NCBI GenBank assembly: GCA_949372805.1
Contig: CASIBH010000004.1
Span: forward strand, 22,036 to 86,035
Direction of reading: 5' to 3'
Origin: an uncultured Flavobacteriales bacterium
Lineage (GTDB): Bacteria > Bacteroidota > Bacteroidia > Flavobacteriales > BACL11
DNA: 64,000 nt
The position numbers and the translations under genes were made by a program. The notes beneath the pieces were generated by a model. It saw nothing but the letters and a program-made list of their open reading frames with translations. It did no database searches and was not told where the DNA came from. Below are positions 52,238 to 62,400 of this stretch, piece after piece; position 1 is the stretch's first letter; each line of letters begins with the position of its first letter.

Positions 52238-53530
52238 TTATGTTTTTAATTTTTTCTTTTTTGCAGCAGGAAAAAGAATATTATTTAATATTAGTCGATA
52301 TCCTGGAGAGTTTGGATGCAATGATAAATCTGTCTTAGGGTCTCCAACTTTATGTTGATAATCCTCTGGATCATGTCCTCCATAAAATGTCCAAGTTCCA
52401 TTACCTAATTTTCCATGAATATATCTTGCTTCATTCGAAAGGTTCGTTTCTCCCATAACAATTACATTGGATTTTAAATATTGTTTTTTAAAAGATGTAG
52501 TTTGTCCCATAAATCCTTTTATTACTTGCATATGGTTTTGACATAACATTGTTGGTATAGGATCCCATTTAGCTGAAAAATCAAATAAAGTAAAAAAATC
52601 AATATTTGCTTTTATTCTTCTTGATTGCGTTGCGTCAATTGATGAGAATTCATATTTATTAGGATCTTTTACTAAGTTAAAATTTTTGAATGCTAAAGTT
52701 TTTTCAAAATTTAATTTTTTATCAATATCAGTATCCATTGCATCGCCATCAAACATATGTTGACAAATATCAATTCCCTCTGAAGCCAGAGCTATATCAT
52801 AAGAGTCTGTTGCAGAGCACATGGCAAAAAGAAATCCTCCAGAGAAAACAAAGTCTTTAATTTTTTTTGCAACCTCTAATTTAAGTTCAGAAACTTTATT
52901 AAAACCTAATTTTCGAGCGTTTTTTTCATATAAGTTTTTTTGATCTTTATACCATGTTGCATTTTGAAAGGCAGCATAGAATTTACCATATTGCCCTGTA
53001 AAATCTTCATGATGTAAGTGCAGCCAGTCATAAAGAGGCAGTAAATTATTTAGTACTTCATCATCATAAATAATATCATAAGGAATTTCAGCATAGGTAA
53101 GAGCAAGTGTAACAGCATCGTCCCAAGGTTGTTTGTTTTTTGGTGAATAAATAGCAATCCTAGGGCTTTTTTCTAGCTTTATAACTTCTTGATTTACATC
53201 ATTAGCACTTATTGATTGTAATATTGTTGTTGATTGAAGATCTGCAATTAAAGAAAAGGAAACATTTCTTATTGTACATTCATTTTTAATCTTCTCATTA
53301 CTTTTGATTAGAAAACTTCCACCTTTATAATTTAATAACCAATTAACATTTATTTCTTTTTCAATTGCGAGAAAAGCTACTCCATATGCCTTGAGATGAT
53401 TTGTTTGTGTATCATCCATTGGAATTAAAATATATGCACTAAATAAATTTTTACATGAAAAAAGAATCAGAAAAATTACTAAAAGATTGAATCTAATTTT
53501 AAAAGGGAGCATTATCAGAATTATCTTCAT
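52238..53530 (-). CDS. Lipoprotein of unknown function (family often named 'asparagine synthetase B')
   Basis: 430 residues. A hydrophobic start 'FNLLVIFLILFSCK' looks like a lipoprotein signal; the ATG at 53512 (MLPFK) may be the real start instead of 53530. The body matches a Bacteroidota family usually labelled asparagine synthetase B ('IPMDDTQTNHLKAYG', 'VNWLLNYKGGSF', 'YDWLHLHHEDFTGQYGKFY', 'FYGGHDPEDYQHKVGDP', 'LHPNSPGYRLILNN'). Nothing in it supports that name: no N-terminal catalytic Cys of a glutamine amidotransferase and no PP-loop motif is visible. The parts with 'GGFLFAMCSATD' recall class I amidotransferase-like folds. Overlaps the end of dnaB. Confidence 0.8.
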   Translation of the reverse strand: MKIILIMLPFKIRFNLLVIFLILFSCKNLFSAYILIPMDDTQTNHLKAYGVAFLAIEKEINVNWLLNYKGGSFLIKSNEKIKNECTIRNVSFSLIADLQSTTILQSISANDVNQEVIKLEKSPRIAIYSPKNKQPWDDAVTLALTYAEIPYDIIYDDEVLNNLLPLYDWLHLHHEDFTGQYGKFYAAFQNATWYKDQKNLYEKNARKLGFNKVSELKLEVAKKIKDFVFSGGFLFAMCSATDSYDIALASEGIDICQHMFDGDAMDTDIDKKLNFEKTLAFKNFNLVKDPNKYEFSSIDATQSRRIKANIDFFTLFDFSAKWDPIPTMLCQNHMQVIKGFMGQTTSFKKQYLKSNVIVMGETNLSNEARYIHGKLGNGTWTFYGGHDPEDYQHKVGDPKTDLSLHPNSPGYRLILNNILFPAAKKKKLKT

Positions 53531-54983
53531 TCATACTAGATGACGCTGTAGAAATCATAGATTCATCTGTTATATTACTTTCTAAATTATCATAGTAATC
53601 TAAGTCTGAAAATTTAGCAAATTCAGCAGTAAATTTAAGTCTTACATTTTCTAAGGCACCATTTCTGTGTTTTGCTATAATAATTTCACCTTGCCCTCTT
53701 GAATCATCACCATTATCCCATTCATATATTTTGTAGTATTCAGGCCTATAAATGAATGTAACTATATCTGCATCTTGCTCAATTGCTCCAGATTCTCTTA
53801 AGTCAGAAAGCATAGGGCGCTTACTTCCTGTTCCTGTCCGACTTTCTACTCCTCTGTTTACTTGAGATAATGCAATTACAGGTATCTTTAATTCTTTTGC
53901 AATTCCTTTTAGTGATCTTGATATTGTTGAAATTTCTTGTTCTCTATTTCCTGAATTTCCTCCTGCACTCATTAATTGTAAGTAATCAACAATAATAACT
54001 TTTACATTATGATTTTTCACTAATCTTCTTGCTTTAGCTCTTAGTTCAAAAATTGTTAAAGCAGGCGTATCATCAATATATATTTGAGCATCAGTTAATT
54101 CTTTGATTTTTTCATGTAATTGTACCATTTCAAAATCTTTTAAATCTCCTTTTCTAAGTTTTTGAGCTGGAAGTTGAGCCTCGCTAGCAATTAACCTACC
54201 TACTAGTTGTTCTGAAGACATTTCTAATGAAAAGAATCCTATTGGAGTTTGATGATTAATAGCAATATTTCTTGCCATAGTTAGTGCAAATGCAGTTTTA
54301 CCCATTCCTGGTCTTGCTGCAACAATAATTAGATCAGATTTTTGCCATCCAGATGTAACTCTATCAAGTTTGGTAAAACCTGAGGGTACACCACTAAGCC
54401 CGTCTTCTTTTTGTCTTAATATTTCAATATTATCAAGAGCACCTTTTATTAAGCTACTCATTTTATCATAACTTTTTCTTAAAGTACCTTCTGTAACAGT
54501 AAATAATTTTTCTTCTGCTGTATTTAGTAAGTCAAAAATATCAATTGTATCATTAAAAGCATCTCCAATAATATTATTTGAAATACTAATTAAAGACCTC
54601 TTGATAAATTTTTCAGCTATTATTCTTGCATGAAATTCAGTATTTGAAGCTGAAGAAATATTATTAGTTAGTTGACTAATATAAAGCATTCCACCAACAG
54701 ACTCTAAAAAACCTAATCTTTTAAGTTCTTCAGAAACTGTAAGAATATCCACAGGCTTACTATTGTTAAATAAATTAACAATTGCTTCAAATATTTTTTG
54801 ATGGTCCGGCTTGTAAAAATATTCTGATTGTAGACTGTCAATTGTATCAGATAGGGATTCATTATCAATCATCAGAGCCCCAAGAACAACTTCTTCTAAT
54901 TCAATTGCCTGAGGTTGTAATTTACCATCAATTTTTTGTGTTGATGTCGCTTTAATTGTTCGTTTACCTACTTTGTTTGCCAT
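53499..54983 (-). CDS. dnaB: Replicative DNA helicase
   Basis: Hexameric 5'-3' helicase at the replication fork (494 residues). The N-terminal domain has 'QAIELEEVVLGALMIDNESL'; the RecA-like domain has Walker A ARPGMGKT (223-230), 'FSLEMSSEQLVGRL', 'IIVDYLQLMSAGG' (Walker B) and 'SQVNRGVESR'. Its 3' end overlaps the following lipoprotein gene by up to 32 bases, depending on that gene's start, and it starts 1 base after accA ends. Confidence 0.97.
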   Translation of the reverse strand: MANKVGKRTIKATSTQKIDGKLQPQAIELEEVVLGALMIDNESLSDTIDSLQSEYFYKPDHQKIFEAIVNLFNNSKPVDILTVSEELKRLGFLESVGGMLYISQLTNNISSASNTEFHARIIAEKFIKRSLISISNNIIGDAFNDTIDIFDLLNTAEEKLFTVTEGTLRKSYDKMSSLIKGALDNIEILRQKEDGLSGVPSGFTKLDRVTSGWQKSDLIIVAARPGMGKTAFALTMARNIAINHQTPIGFFSLEMSSEQLVGRLIASEAQLPAQKLRKGDLKDFEMVQLHEKIKELTDAQIYIDDTPALTIFELRAKARRLVKNHNVKVIIVDYLQLMSAGGNSGNREQEISTISRSLKGIAKELKIPVIALSQVNRGVESRTGTGSKRPMLSDLRESGAIEQDADIVTFIYRPEYYKIYEWDNGDDSRGQGEIIIAKHRNGALENVRLKFTAEFAKFSDLDYYDNLESNITDESMISTASSSMNEDNSDNAPF

Positions 54984-54984
54984 A

Positions 54985-55941
54985 TTATTTCTCTTTTACT
55001 ACCCCCATATTAGCAAATTTATCCATTCTTTGATCTACTAGATCAGTGCTTGAGAGCTCAGATAAGTTTTTAATACTAAGATTAATTTCTTTTTTAACTT
55101 TTTTAAATATTTCTTCTTTATTAGTATGAGCACCACCGACAGGTTCTTCTATTATTTTATCTACTAAACCTAAACCTTTCATTTCTTTTGCAGTAAGTTT
55201 TAGTGAATCAGCTGCTGTTTCTTTATAATCCCAGCTTCTCCATAAAATTGTTGAGCAGTTTTCTGGTGAAATGACTGAATACCATGAATTATTAAGCATT
55301 ACAATATGATCTCCTACTCCAATTCCTAAAGCGCCACCAGAAGCTCCTTCACCAATTATTACACATATAATTGGAGTTTGTAATCTTGACATTTCTAGAA
55401 TATTTCTAGCAATAGCTTCTCCTTGACCTCGTTCTTCAGCTTCAAGCCCAGGAAATGCTCCAGGAGTATCAATAAGAGTGATAACTGGTTTGTTAAACTT
55501 TTCAGCTAATTTCATTAATCTTAGTGCTTTACGATAGCCTTCAGGGTTAGCCATTCCAAAATTTCTAAATTGTCTTTCCTTTGTATCTCTTCCTTTTTGT
55601 TGACCAATAAACATTACCGTTTGTTTTCCAATAGTTCCCCAGCCACCAACCATTGCTTTATCATCTTTTACACCTCTGTCTCCATGAAGCTCAATAAAGT
55701 CTCCATCTGTAATTGCTTCAATATAATCTAATGTATATGGTCTTTGTGGATGTCTAGATACTTGGACTTTTTGCCAAGGACTTAAATTATTGTATATTTT
55801 TTTTTTAGTTTTTAAAATTTCATCTTCAATATCAGAAATAATTTTAGTTGTATCTAAATTGTCTATCTCTGCTAGTTCTTTAGCTTGAGTTAGTTTATTT
55901 TCTAACTCTTCAATTGGTTTTTCAAACTCTAAATAAATCAT
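54985..55941 (-). CDS. accA: Acetyl-CoA carboxylase carboxyltransferase subunit alpha
   Basis: Transfers the carboxyl group from biotin to acetyl-CoA, the first step of fatty-acid synthesis (318 residues). '[20 protein letters not shown]', '[19 protein letters not shown]', '[21 protein letters not shown]', '[21 protein letters not shown]' and '[15 protein letters not shown]' (crotonase-like oxyanion region) are all present. First gene of an accA-dnaB-lipoprotein operon. Confidence 0.97.
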   Translation of the reverse strand: MIYLEFEKPIEELENKLTQAKELAEIDNLDTTKIISDIEDEILKTKKKIYNNLSPWQKVQVSRHPQRPYTLDYIEAITDGDFIELHGDRGVKDDKAMVGGWGTIGKQTVMFIGQQKGRDTKERQFRNFGMANPEGYRKALRLMKLAEKFNKPVITLIDTPGAFPGLEAEERGQGEAIARNILEMSRLQTPIICVIIGEGASGGALGIGVGDHIVMLNNSWYSVISPENCSTILWRSWDYKETAADSLKLTAKEMKGLGLVDKIIEEPVGGAHTNKEEIFKKVKKEINLSIKNLSELSSTDLVDQRMDKFANMGVVKEK

Positions 55942-55963
55942 ATAAAAATGTGTTAAAGGCTAA

Positions 55964-55971
55964 CAAAGTTA
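55964..55971 (-). promoter_or_regulatory. Putative -7 box for accA-dnaB
   Basis: Minus-strand TAACTTTG, matching TAnnTTTG, 23-30 bases upstream of the accA start in the accA/ispE divergent spacer. Confidence 0.45.
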
Positions 55972-56040
55972 AATAAAATGATTTGTGAATGTATATAAAA
56001 AATCAGTTGATTATTTTTGTTGTTGAAAACTATTTAATAT

Positions 56041-56808
56041 ATGATACTTTATCCAAATGCTAAGATTAATATTGGTTTAAACATTGCCTCTAAAAGACTT
56101 GATGGATATCATAATATTAAATCTGTTTTCTATCCCTTAAAAGATTCTTTTGATATTCTTGAAATAATTGAGTCACCCTCATTTTTATTTACTTCTTCTG
56201 GTATTAATATTCCTGCAGGTGAAAATATATGTATAAAAGCTTTTAACTTAATCAATTCTAATTTTTCTATTTCTCCAGTTCATATTCATCTTCATAAAAG
56301 AATTCCAATTGGAGCCGGATTAGGAGGTGGTTCATCAGATGGGTCATTTACCCTAAAAGCTTTAAATCAATTATTTAATCTTAAAATTTCTAATATTGAA
56401 TTAGAAAAATTATCTCTAGAACTTGGAGCGGACTGTCCATTTTTTATAGATAATACTCCCAAATACGTTGAAGGGATCGGAGACCATCTTACACCTATAT
56501 CTTTAGATTTATCTGCTTATAGTATTAAATTGATTAATTCAAATATACACGTAAGCACAAAAGAAGCTTATAGTTCTTTAGAAATAAATTCTTCTAAAAT
56601 TTCAATTTTAGAGTATATTTCTAAGCCAATACATCTCTGGAAGGGAGTAATTAAAAATGATTTTGAGTTTTGTATTTTTAAGAATTATCCAATAATAGAA
56701 AATGCGAAAAATAATTTATATAATAATGGAGCAATTTATGCAAGTCTGTCCGGAACTGGCTCAGTTGTTTATGGATTATTTTCTAAAAAAAAGATTAACC
56801 ATTCATAG
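56041..56808 (+). CDS. ispE: 4-diphosphocytidyl-2-C-methyl-D-erythritol kinase
   Basis: GHMP-family kinase of the MEP isoprenoid pathway (255 residues). '[11 protein letters not shown]' holds the active-site Lys, the phosphate loop is '[13 protein letters not shown]' (89-101), 'LGADCPFFI' carries the catalytic Asp, and the C-terminal '[15 protein letters not shown]' is the third GHMP motif. Its last 14 bases overlap the 3' end of rho on the other strand. Confidence 0.96.
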   Translation: MILYPNAKINIGLNIASKRLDGYHNIKSVFYPLKDSFDILEIIESPSFLFTSSGINIPAGENICIKAFNLINSNFSISPVHIHLHKRIPIGAGLGGGSSDGSFTLKALNQLFNLKISNIELEKLSLELGADCPFFIDNTPKYVEGIGDHLTPISLDLSAYSIKLINSNIHVSTKEAYSSLEINSSKISILEYISKPIHLWKGVIKNDFEFCIFKNYPIIENAKNNLYNNGAIYASLSGTGSVVYGLFSKKKINHS

Positions 56809-58393
56809 TAATTAAGAACTCATTATTATCTTTAGTTTTCTGTAATCTATCTTTCATAAACTCAATTGCTTCAACTGGATTCATATCTGCTAAATAATTT
56901 CGTAACACCCAGATTCTTTGAATATATTCTTTATCAAGAAGTAGGTCTTCTCTTCTAGTACTTGAAGAAACTAAATCTACGGCTGGATAAATTCTTCTAT
57001 TAGCTATTTTTCTATCTAACTGTAGCTCCATGTTACCAGTACCTTTAAATTCTTCAAAGATTACTTCATCCATTTTACTACCTGTTTCAGTTAGAGCAGT
57101 AGCTAAGATAGTTAATGACCCCCCATTTTCAATTTTTCTCGCTGCACCAAAAAATCTTTTAGGCTTGTGAAGTGCATTTGCATCTACACCACCACTAAGA
57201 ATTTTACCAGAAGCAGGTTGAACAGTGTTATATGCTCTAGCTAATCTCGTAATTGAGTCAAGAAGAATTACTACATCATGACCACATTCTACCATTCTTT
57301 TTGCTTTTTCAAGAACAATATCAGCAACTTTTACATGTCTACTTGCTGGTTCATCAAATGTTGAAGCAATAACTTCAGCATTTACACTTCTTTCCATATC
57401 AGTAACTTCCTCAGGTCTTTCATCAATAAGAAGAATAATCATATAAACCTCTGGATGATTATCAGCTATTGCATTAGCTATATCCTTTAATAGAACTGTT
57501 TTACCAGTTTTTGGTTGTGCAACAATTAAACCTCTTTGTCCTTTTCCTATCGGCGTAAAGATGTCAAGCATTCTTGTAGAGATATTATTATGACCATTAC
57601 CAATTAAATGAAATTTCTCATTTGGAAATAATGGTTTTAAATGCTCAAATGGAACTCTGTCTCTAACAATTCCTGGATCTTTACCATTAATACTTTTAAC
57701 TTCAATTAAAGGAAAATATTTTTCACCAGTTTTTGGAGGTCTCACAGTTCCAAGAATTGTATCTCCAGTTTTAAGTCCAAAAAGTTTTATTTGTGAATGA
57801 GATACATAAACATCATCAGGAGAAGAAAGATAATGGTAATCTGATGATCTCATAAAGCCATAACCATCTGGCATTATTTCTATTACACCTTCAGTTGAAA
57901 TAATTCCATCAAAATCATAATCATAATCAGACTTTGGCTTGAATTCTGTTCTTTCAGGTTTATTCCCTTTATAGTTTTTACTATGTGGAACATGATTTGG
58001 TTTTGGATGTTGTGGTTTTTCATCATTAGTTTTAGAATTGTTGGGTTTTGGCTCATTATTCTTGTTTTTTTGATGATTATGTTGTGGCTTTTTATGTACA
58101 ACTGGTTTTGGACTTTCATTCTCTTGAGAATCTTTTTTAACTGTCTCTGTATTTTCTTTTTTATCCTCTTTAGTCTTTTGAATGTTTTTATTAGGAACTT
58201 TTTTCTCGACTACCTTTTTTACAATTTTAACCTCAGGCTCTTTTGGTTTTGAAGTACTTTCAGCTTGATAATCTAAAATTGCATAAGCAAGATCTAATTT
58301 TTTAAGTTTATCGTATTTTGGAATATTTAATTTTTGAGCTATATCTCTTAAGTCAGCAACTTTTGAGTTGTTTAATTCGTCTAATATGTACAT
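56795..58393 (-). CDS. rho: Transcription termination factor Rho with long basic N-terminal insert
   Basis: Hexameric RNA-dependent ATPase ending transcription (532 residues). Residues 1-45 form the Rho N-terminal helical domain. A low-complexity segment of about 110 residues rich in Lys, Pro, Asn and His follows (about 46-158), then the RNA-binding cold-shock-like domain ('[18 protein letters not shown]'). The motor domain has the Walker A loop QPKTGKT (293-299), '[16 protein letters not shown]'-type Walker B and '[20 protein letters not shown]'. Such inserts are known in Rho proteins of Bacteroidota and Actinobacteria; the lower-case function (RNA binding or condensate formation) is inferred. 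Confidence 0.95.
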   Translation of the reverse strand: MYILDELNNSKVADLRDIAQKLNIPKYDKLKKLDLAYAILDYQAESTSKPKEPEVKIVKKVVEKKVPNKNIQKTKEDKKENTETVKKDSQENESPKPVVHKKPQHNHQKNKNNEPKPNNSKTNDEKPQHPKPNHVPHSKNYKGNKPERTEFKPKSDYDYDFDGIISTEGVIEIMPDGYGFMRSSDYHYLSSPDDVYVSHSQIKLFGLKTGDTILGTVRPPKTGEKYFPLIEVKSINGKDPGIVRDRVPFEHLKPLFPNEKFHLIGNGHNNISTRMLDIFTPIGKGQRGLIVAQPKTGKTVLLKDIANAIADNHPEVYMIILLIDERPEEVTDMERSVNAEVIASTFDEPASRHVKVADIVLEKAKRMVECGHDVVILLDSITRLARAYNTVQPASGKILSGGVDANALHKPKRFFGAARKIENGGSLTILATALTETGSKMDEVIFEEFKGTGNMELQLDRKIANRRIYPAVDLVSSSTRREDLLLDKEYIQRIWVLRNYLADMNPVEAIEFMKDRLQKTKDNNEFLITMNG

Positions 58394-58576
58394 TTAATTT
58401 TTTATGTTTTGGAAAATAGGATTAAAATTATTTAATTTGAATTATCTAAGGTGAAAAAGTAAAATTCAAAGTAAATTTATAGTGATTTTCTTGGTAAGAT
58501 GATGCAATAATACGATTTTTTAATTTATCATAAAAATTATGTTAATTTTAATTTAATTTTGTAAAAATTTATAATA

Positions 58577-58984
58577 ATGATACAAAGAGTTCAATCACTG
58601 TTTTTTTTCTTTTCATCTGTTACATTACTTTCAATAGTTTTCTATTTTCCGGTTTTAGTTTCCGTGTCAGAAGATTTACTCGAAATTGGGTTTTTTTTAA
58701 AGAATAATTATACTTACGCTAGGCTTTTTATTTTTTTTTCTGTTGGACTTTCATTTTTTTCGATCTTTCAATTTAAAAATAGAAAACGTCAAATTATCAT
58801 ATCATCTTTAGCCAGGCTCATGATAACTATAGCTTTTATTTTACTTGTTTTTATTTATAAAAAACAGCTCGCTTTTGGTATTGGTTTATTCTTATTGATT
58901 ATTCCTTATACAACGTTGTTTTTAGCTACATACTTTATAAGGAAAGATGATAGGTTAATAAAGGATGCTGATAGAATTAGATAA
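58577..58984 (+). CDS. DUF4293-family membrane protein
   Basis: Small integral membrane protein (135 residues) with four hydrophobic segments (about 5-25, 45-62, 75-95 and 100-120) and a short basic tail. The start 'MIQRVQSLFFFFSSVTLLS' is typical of DUF4293, a family restricted to Bacteroidota and often next to rho. Function unknown. Its stop codon directly abuts the stop of the convergent phosphoesterase gene. Confidence 0.8.
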   Translation: MIQRVQSLFFFFSSVTLLSIVFYFPVLVSVSEDLLEIGFFLKNNYTYARLFIFFSVGLSFFSIFQFKNRKRQIIISSLARLMITIAFILLVFIYKKQLAFGIGLFLLIIPYTTLFLATYFIRKDDRLIKDADRIR

Positions 58985-59479
58985 TTATTTTCTTGGAATT
59001 TCTATTACCTTTAAATCTTTAATTTCTTTCCCCTCTATAATAAATTTTAGAATTGTCTTAACTTTATGAATGCCATAATCTCCTACTGCACCTGGATTCA
59101 TATGCATGATTTTTAATTTTTTATCATACATAACTTTTAGTATGTGTGAGTGACCACAAATAAATAAGTTTGGTTCATATTGAATAAGTCTATCTTTAAT
59201 TCCTTTAGCGTATCTTCCTGGGTACCCTCCAATATGTGTAATCATTACTCTTACTTGCTCACATTTAAAGAGCTCAATTTCATTTAAACTACTTCTAAGT
59301 ATATGGTTGTCAATATTACCAAAAACAGCTCTAACTTTTGTTATTTTTTTTAATTCATCTACTATATCAATTGAACCAACATCACCAGCATGCCAGATTT
59401 CATCACAATCCTTAAGGTGTTTGTATAATCTTTCATCAAGAGTATGATGAGTGTCAGAAATTACTGCTATTACTTTCAT
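58985..59479 (-). CDS. YfcE/MJ0936-type metallophosphoesterase
   Basis: Calcineurin-like phosphoesterase of 164 residues. Metal-binding motifs in order: 'ISDTHHTLD', 'IWHAGDVGS', 'VFGNIDNH', 'MITHIGGYPG' and 'ICGHSHI'. Members of this family hydrolyse phosphodiesters in vitro; the physiological substrate is unknown. It follows the giant adhesin gene with no spacer, so the two may be co-transcribed, which would be an odd pairing. Confidence 0.88.
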   Translation of the reverse strand: MKVIAVISDTHHTLDERLYKHLKDCDEIWHAGDVGSIDIVDELKKITKVRAVFGNIDNHILRSSLNEIELFKCEQVRVMITHIGGYPGRYAKGIKDRLIQYEPNLFICGHSHILKVMYDKKLKIMHMNPGAVGDYGIHKVKTILKFIIEGKEIKDLKVIEIPRK

Positions 59480-62400
59480 CTACCTAGCTAGTGTAATTTT
59501 TCCTGCGTATCTAAAGACTTTATTTTTATAATCTATAGCTTCTATATTGTAGTTGTATATTCCTTTTGGGTAATCAGCGCCATCCCATTCTTTATTTTCT
59601 TCATTAAAGACAATTCCTCCCCATCTATCATATATTCTTATGCTATATGATTTCATTGCTGTCATTACTGGTCCAAACGAATCATTTTTACCATCATCAT
59701 TTGGGGTAAAAGCATTAGGTATATAGCATGTATATATAGGATTTATGATAACACTATCTTGTATTGTATCTCCACACCCATACTGGTTTGATATGATTAG
59801 TTCGATAATATATTTTCCTGTATCACTATATGTGTAATTAAAGCTTATGCTGTCTAAGATAGTTTGCCCATCTCCCATATTCCATATTAGACTATTTACT
59901 TGTTCACTTTTATTGAGGAAAAATATATTTGGATTATCAATATCAGTTGTTTGAGGTCCTAGAGTAAAATTAGCTATAGGTGCTGGTAGTATGCTTACTA
60001 TTTTATCCGTGCTATTACTACAGTTTGTAATAGGATCTGTATATAGATATGTTATTATATAATCTCCTGTTTCTAAATTTTCAATATCAAAGATATTACT
60101 TATTTGACCATCAATTAAATATGTCCCCCCTTGTGGCAGTGCTTGATCTAATACAAATGAAGGGTAGCTCTCACATACATTATCTATTAGGATATCTAAA
60201 GCTGGAGGCATATTAACGACTATTGTAGAGCTATTATTAGCTGGGCTAGTACAGCCATCACTATCTGTAATTGATGTTAGATTAGTCGTTACCGTACTGC
60301 TAGGGAGTAGCTGTATCGGTATTCCCTCTGGTATTAATATTCCTAATGAATCTACTATATAGATTTGATTATCTATTACTAGTGAATATTGGTTTACAAG
60401 TGGGTCAATAATTTTAATTGAAAGTGTTGATTTATCATCTCTACAGATGGGACTTTGTGCGCTATAGTTAGCAAATATTTGATCTGCTTGATTGACAGTT
60501 GCACTACTATCAATTCTACATCCGTTGTCATCTGTTATTGAGAAGCTATAATTACCAGCACTTAGTGCTAAAGGGTCATTACCAAACCAGTTCTCACTAT
60601 ATGGAGAAGTTCCACCACTTACTCCAACATATATACTTCCATTATTTCCATTAAAACAATTTGCATCACTTACAGTAACATTTAGTATTATAGGATTTGG
60701 TTGATATATATTTATAAAATCTGCTTCTACACATCCATTATTATCTGTAATTGTGTATCCGTAGTTTCCTTGAGATAGCGCTAAGTTATTTGTTCCAGCC
60801 CAATCTTCATTGTATGGCGCTGTTCCACCACTTATTTGTAAAAATGCTATTCCATCAGATAGTCCAAAGCAGCTTACATTTGTAAGAAGTTCATTTACCA
60901 TTAGCTGTGTAGGCTCTGTAATTATAATACTATCATTTAGTATGCAGTTTAGAGAATCTGTTACTGAATAATAATATATTCCAGCACTTAAAGAAGTAGG
61001 GTCATTTGCTCCCCAGTTATTAGTATATGGCGCAGTACCACCAGAAATTAAAAGGGTAGAAGTCCCATCAGAGAATCCATAACAGCTAACATTAGCATTG
61101 TTTTCAATAGTTTGTATTGCTGCAGACTCTCCAACAGTTACAGTGCCTTGAATTATACAATTATTATCATCATTTACAGAAAAGTTATATACTCCAGCAC
61201 TTAAAGAGTTAGGGTTATTTACTCCCCAATCTTGAATATATGGGGGTATTCCACCTATTATTTGTAGAGAGGCACTTCCGTCATTAGCACCATTACAGAG
61301 AGCATCTTGTACACTTGAATTTATGATTATCTGATCAGGCTGTATTATAGTGATTGAATCTATATAATTACATCCATTACTATCAATCACAGTATATAAA
61401 TAATCACCAGCACTTAAAGCGGCAGGATCATATGCTCCCCAATTTTCAGTATATGGAGATACTCCACCAGAAATATTTAAGATACTAAATCCATCATTAC
61501 CACTAAAGCAAGATACATCTGAAACAATTGGATTAACAGATATAGCATCAGGTTCTGTAATAGTCACTGCATTATTATAAATACATCCATTATCATCAAC
61601 AATAGTATAGAAGAAAGACCCTGCAGAAAGTGCTACAGGATTATTTGCTCCCCAATTTTCAGTATATGGTGTTGTTCCACCACTAATATTAAGAATTGCA
61701 ATTCCATTAGATAGTCCGTTACACGATACATTATTTATACTATCAACAACAGAAATAACAAGAGGTTCATTGATAGTAATTGTATCATTTAAAATACAGC
61801 TATTACTATCTGTAATTGAATATGGATAGTCTCCAGCTAAAAGCATAGGAGGTATAGAGAATAAGTTTAGACCACCTGTAAGATTTTGGTTAAATCCTGC
61901 AACGTTAATATTATAATCTGTTATTCCACCATTAATTGAAATAGTGGCAGATCCATCAGATAGACCATTACAACTAACATTATTAGTGATATAATTAGAT
62001 GTTAGTGTGTTAGGTTCATTAATAATTAATGAATCTGTAATAGTACAACTATTAGAATCTGAAATAGAGAAAATATAAGTGCCATAAGAAAGAATTGTAT
62101 CAGTATTAAATATATTAATTCCGTTTACTAATTGTTGATTATTACCTAAAAAATTAATATTATAATCTGGGATTCCACCAAAAATATTTATTGTGGCAAA
62201 TCCATTGTTCCCTCCAAAGCAGCTAACATCTTCGGTACTATAATTGCTAAATAATAATTGAGGTTCATTAATAGTAATAGAATCTGAAATAACACATCCA
62301 TTATCATTAGTGATATCAACAGTATAGCTTCCAGGAGAAAGATTATTAATAGAATCATTGGTTTGACCATTGGACCAAAGAACAGAAGCTGAAATTGTTG

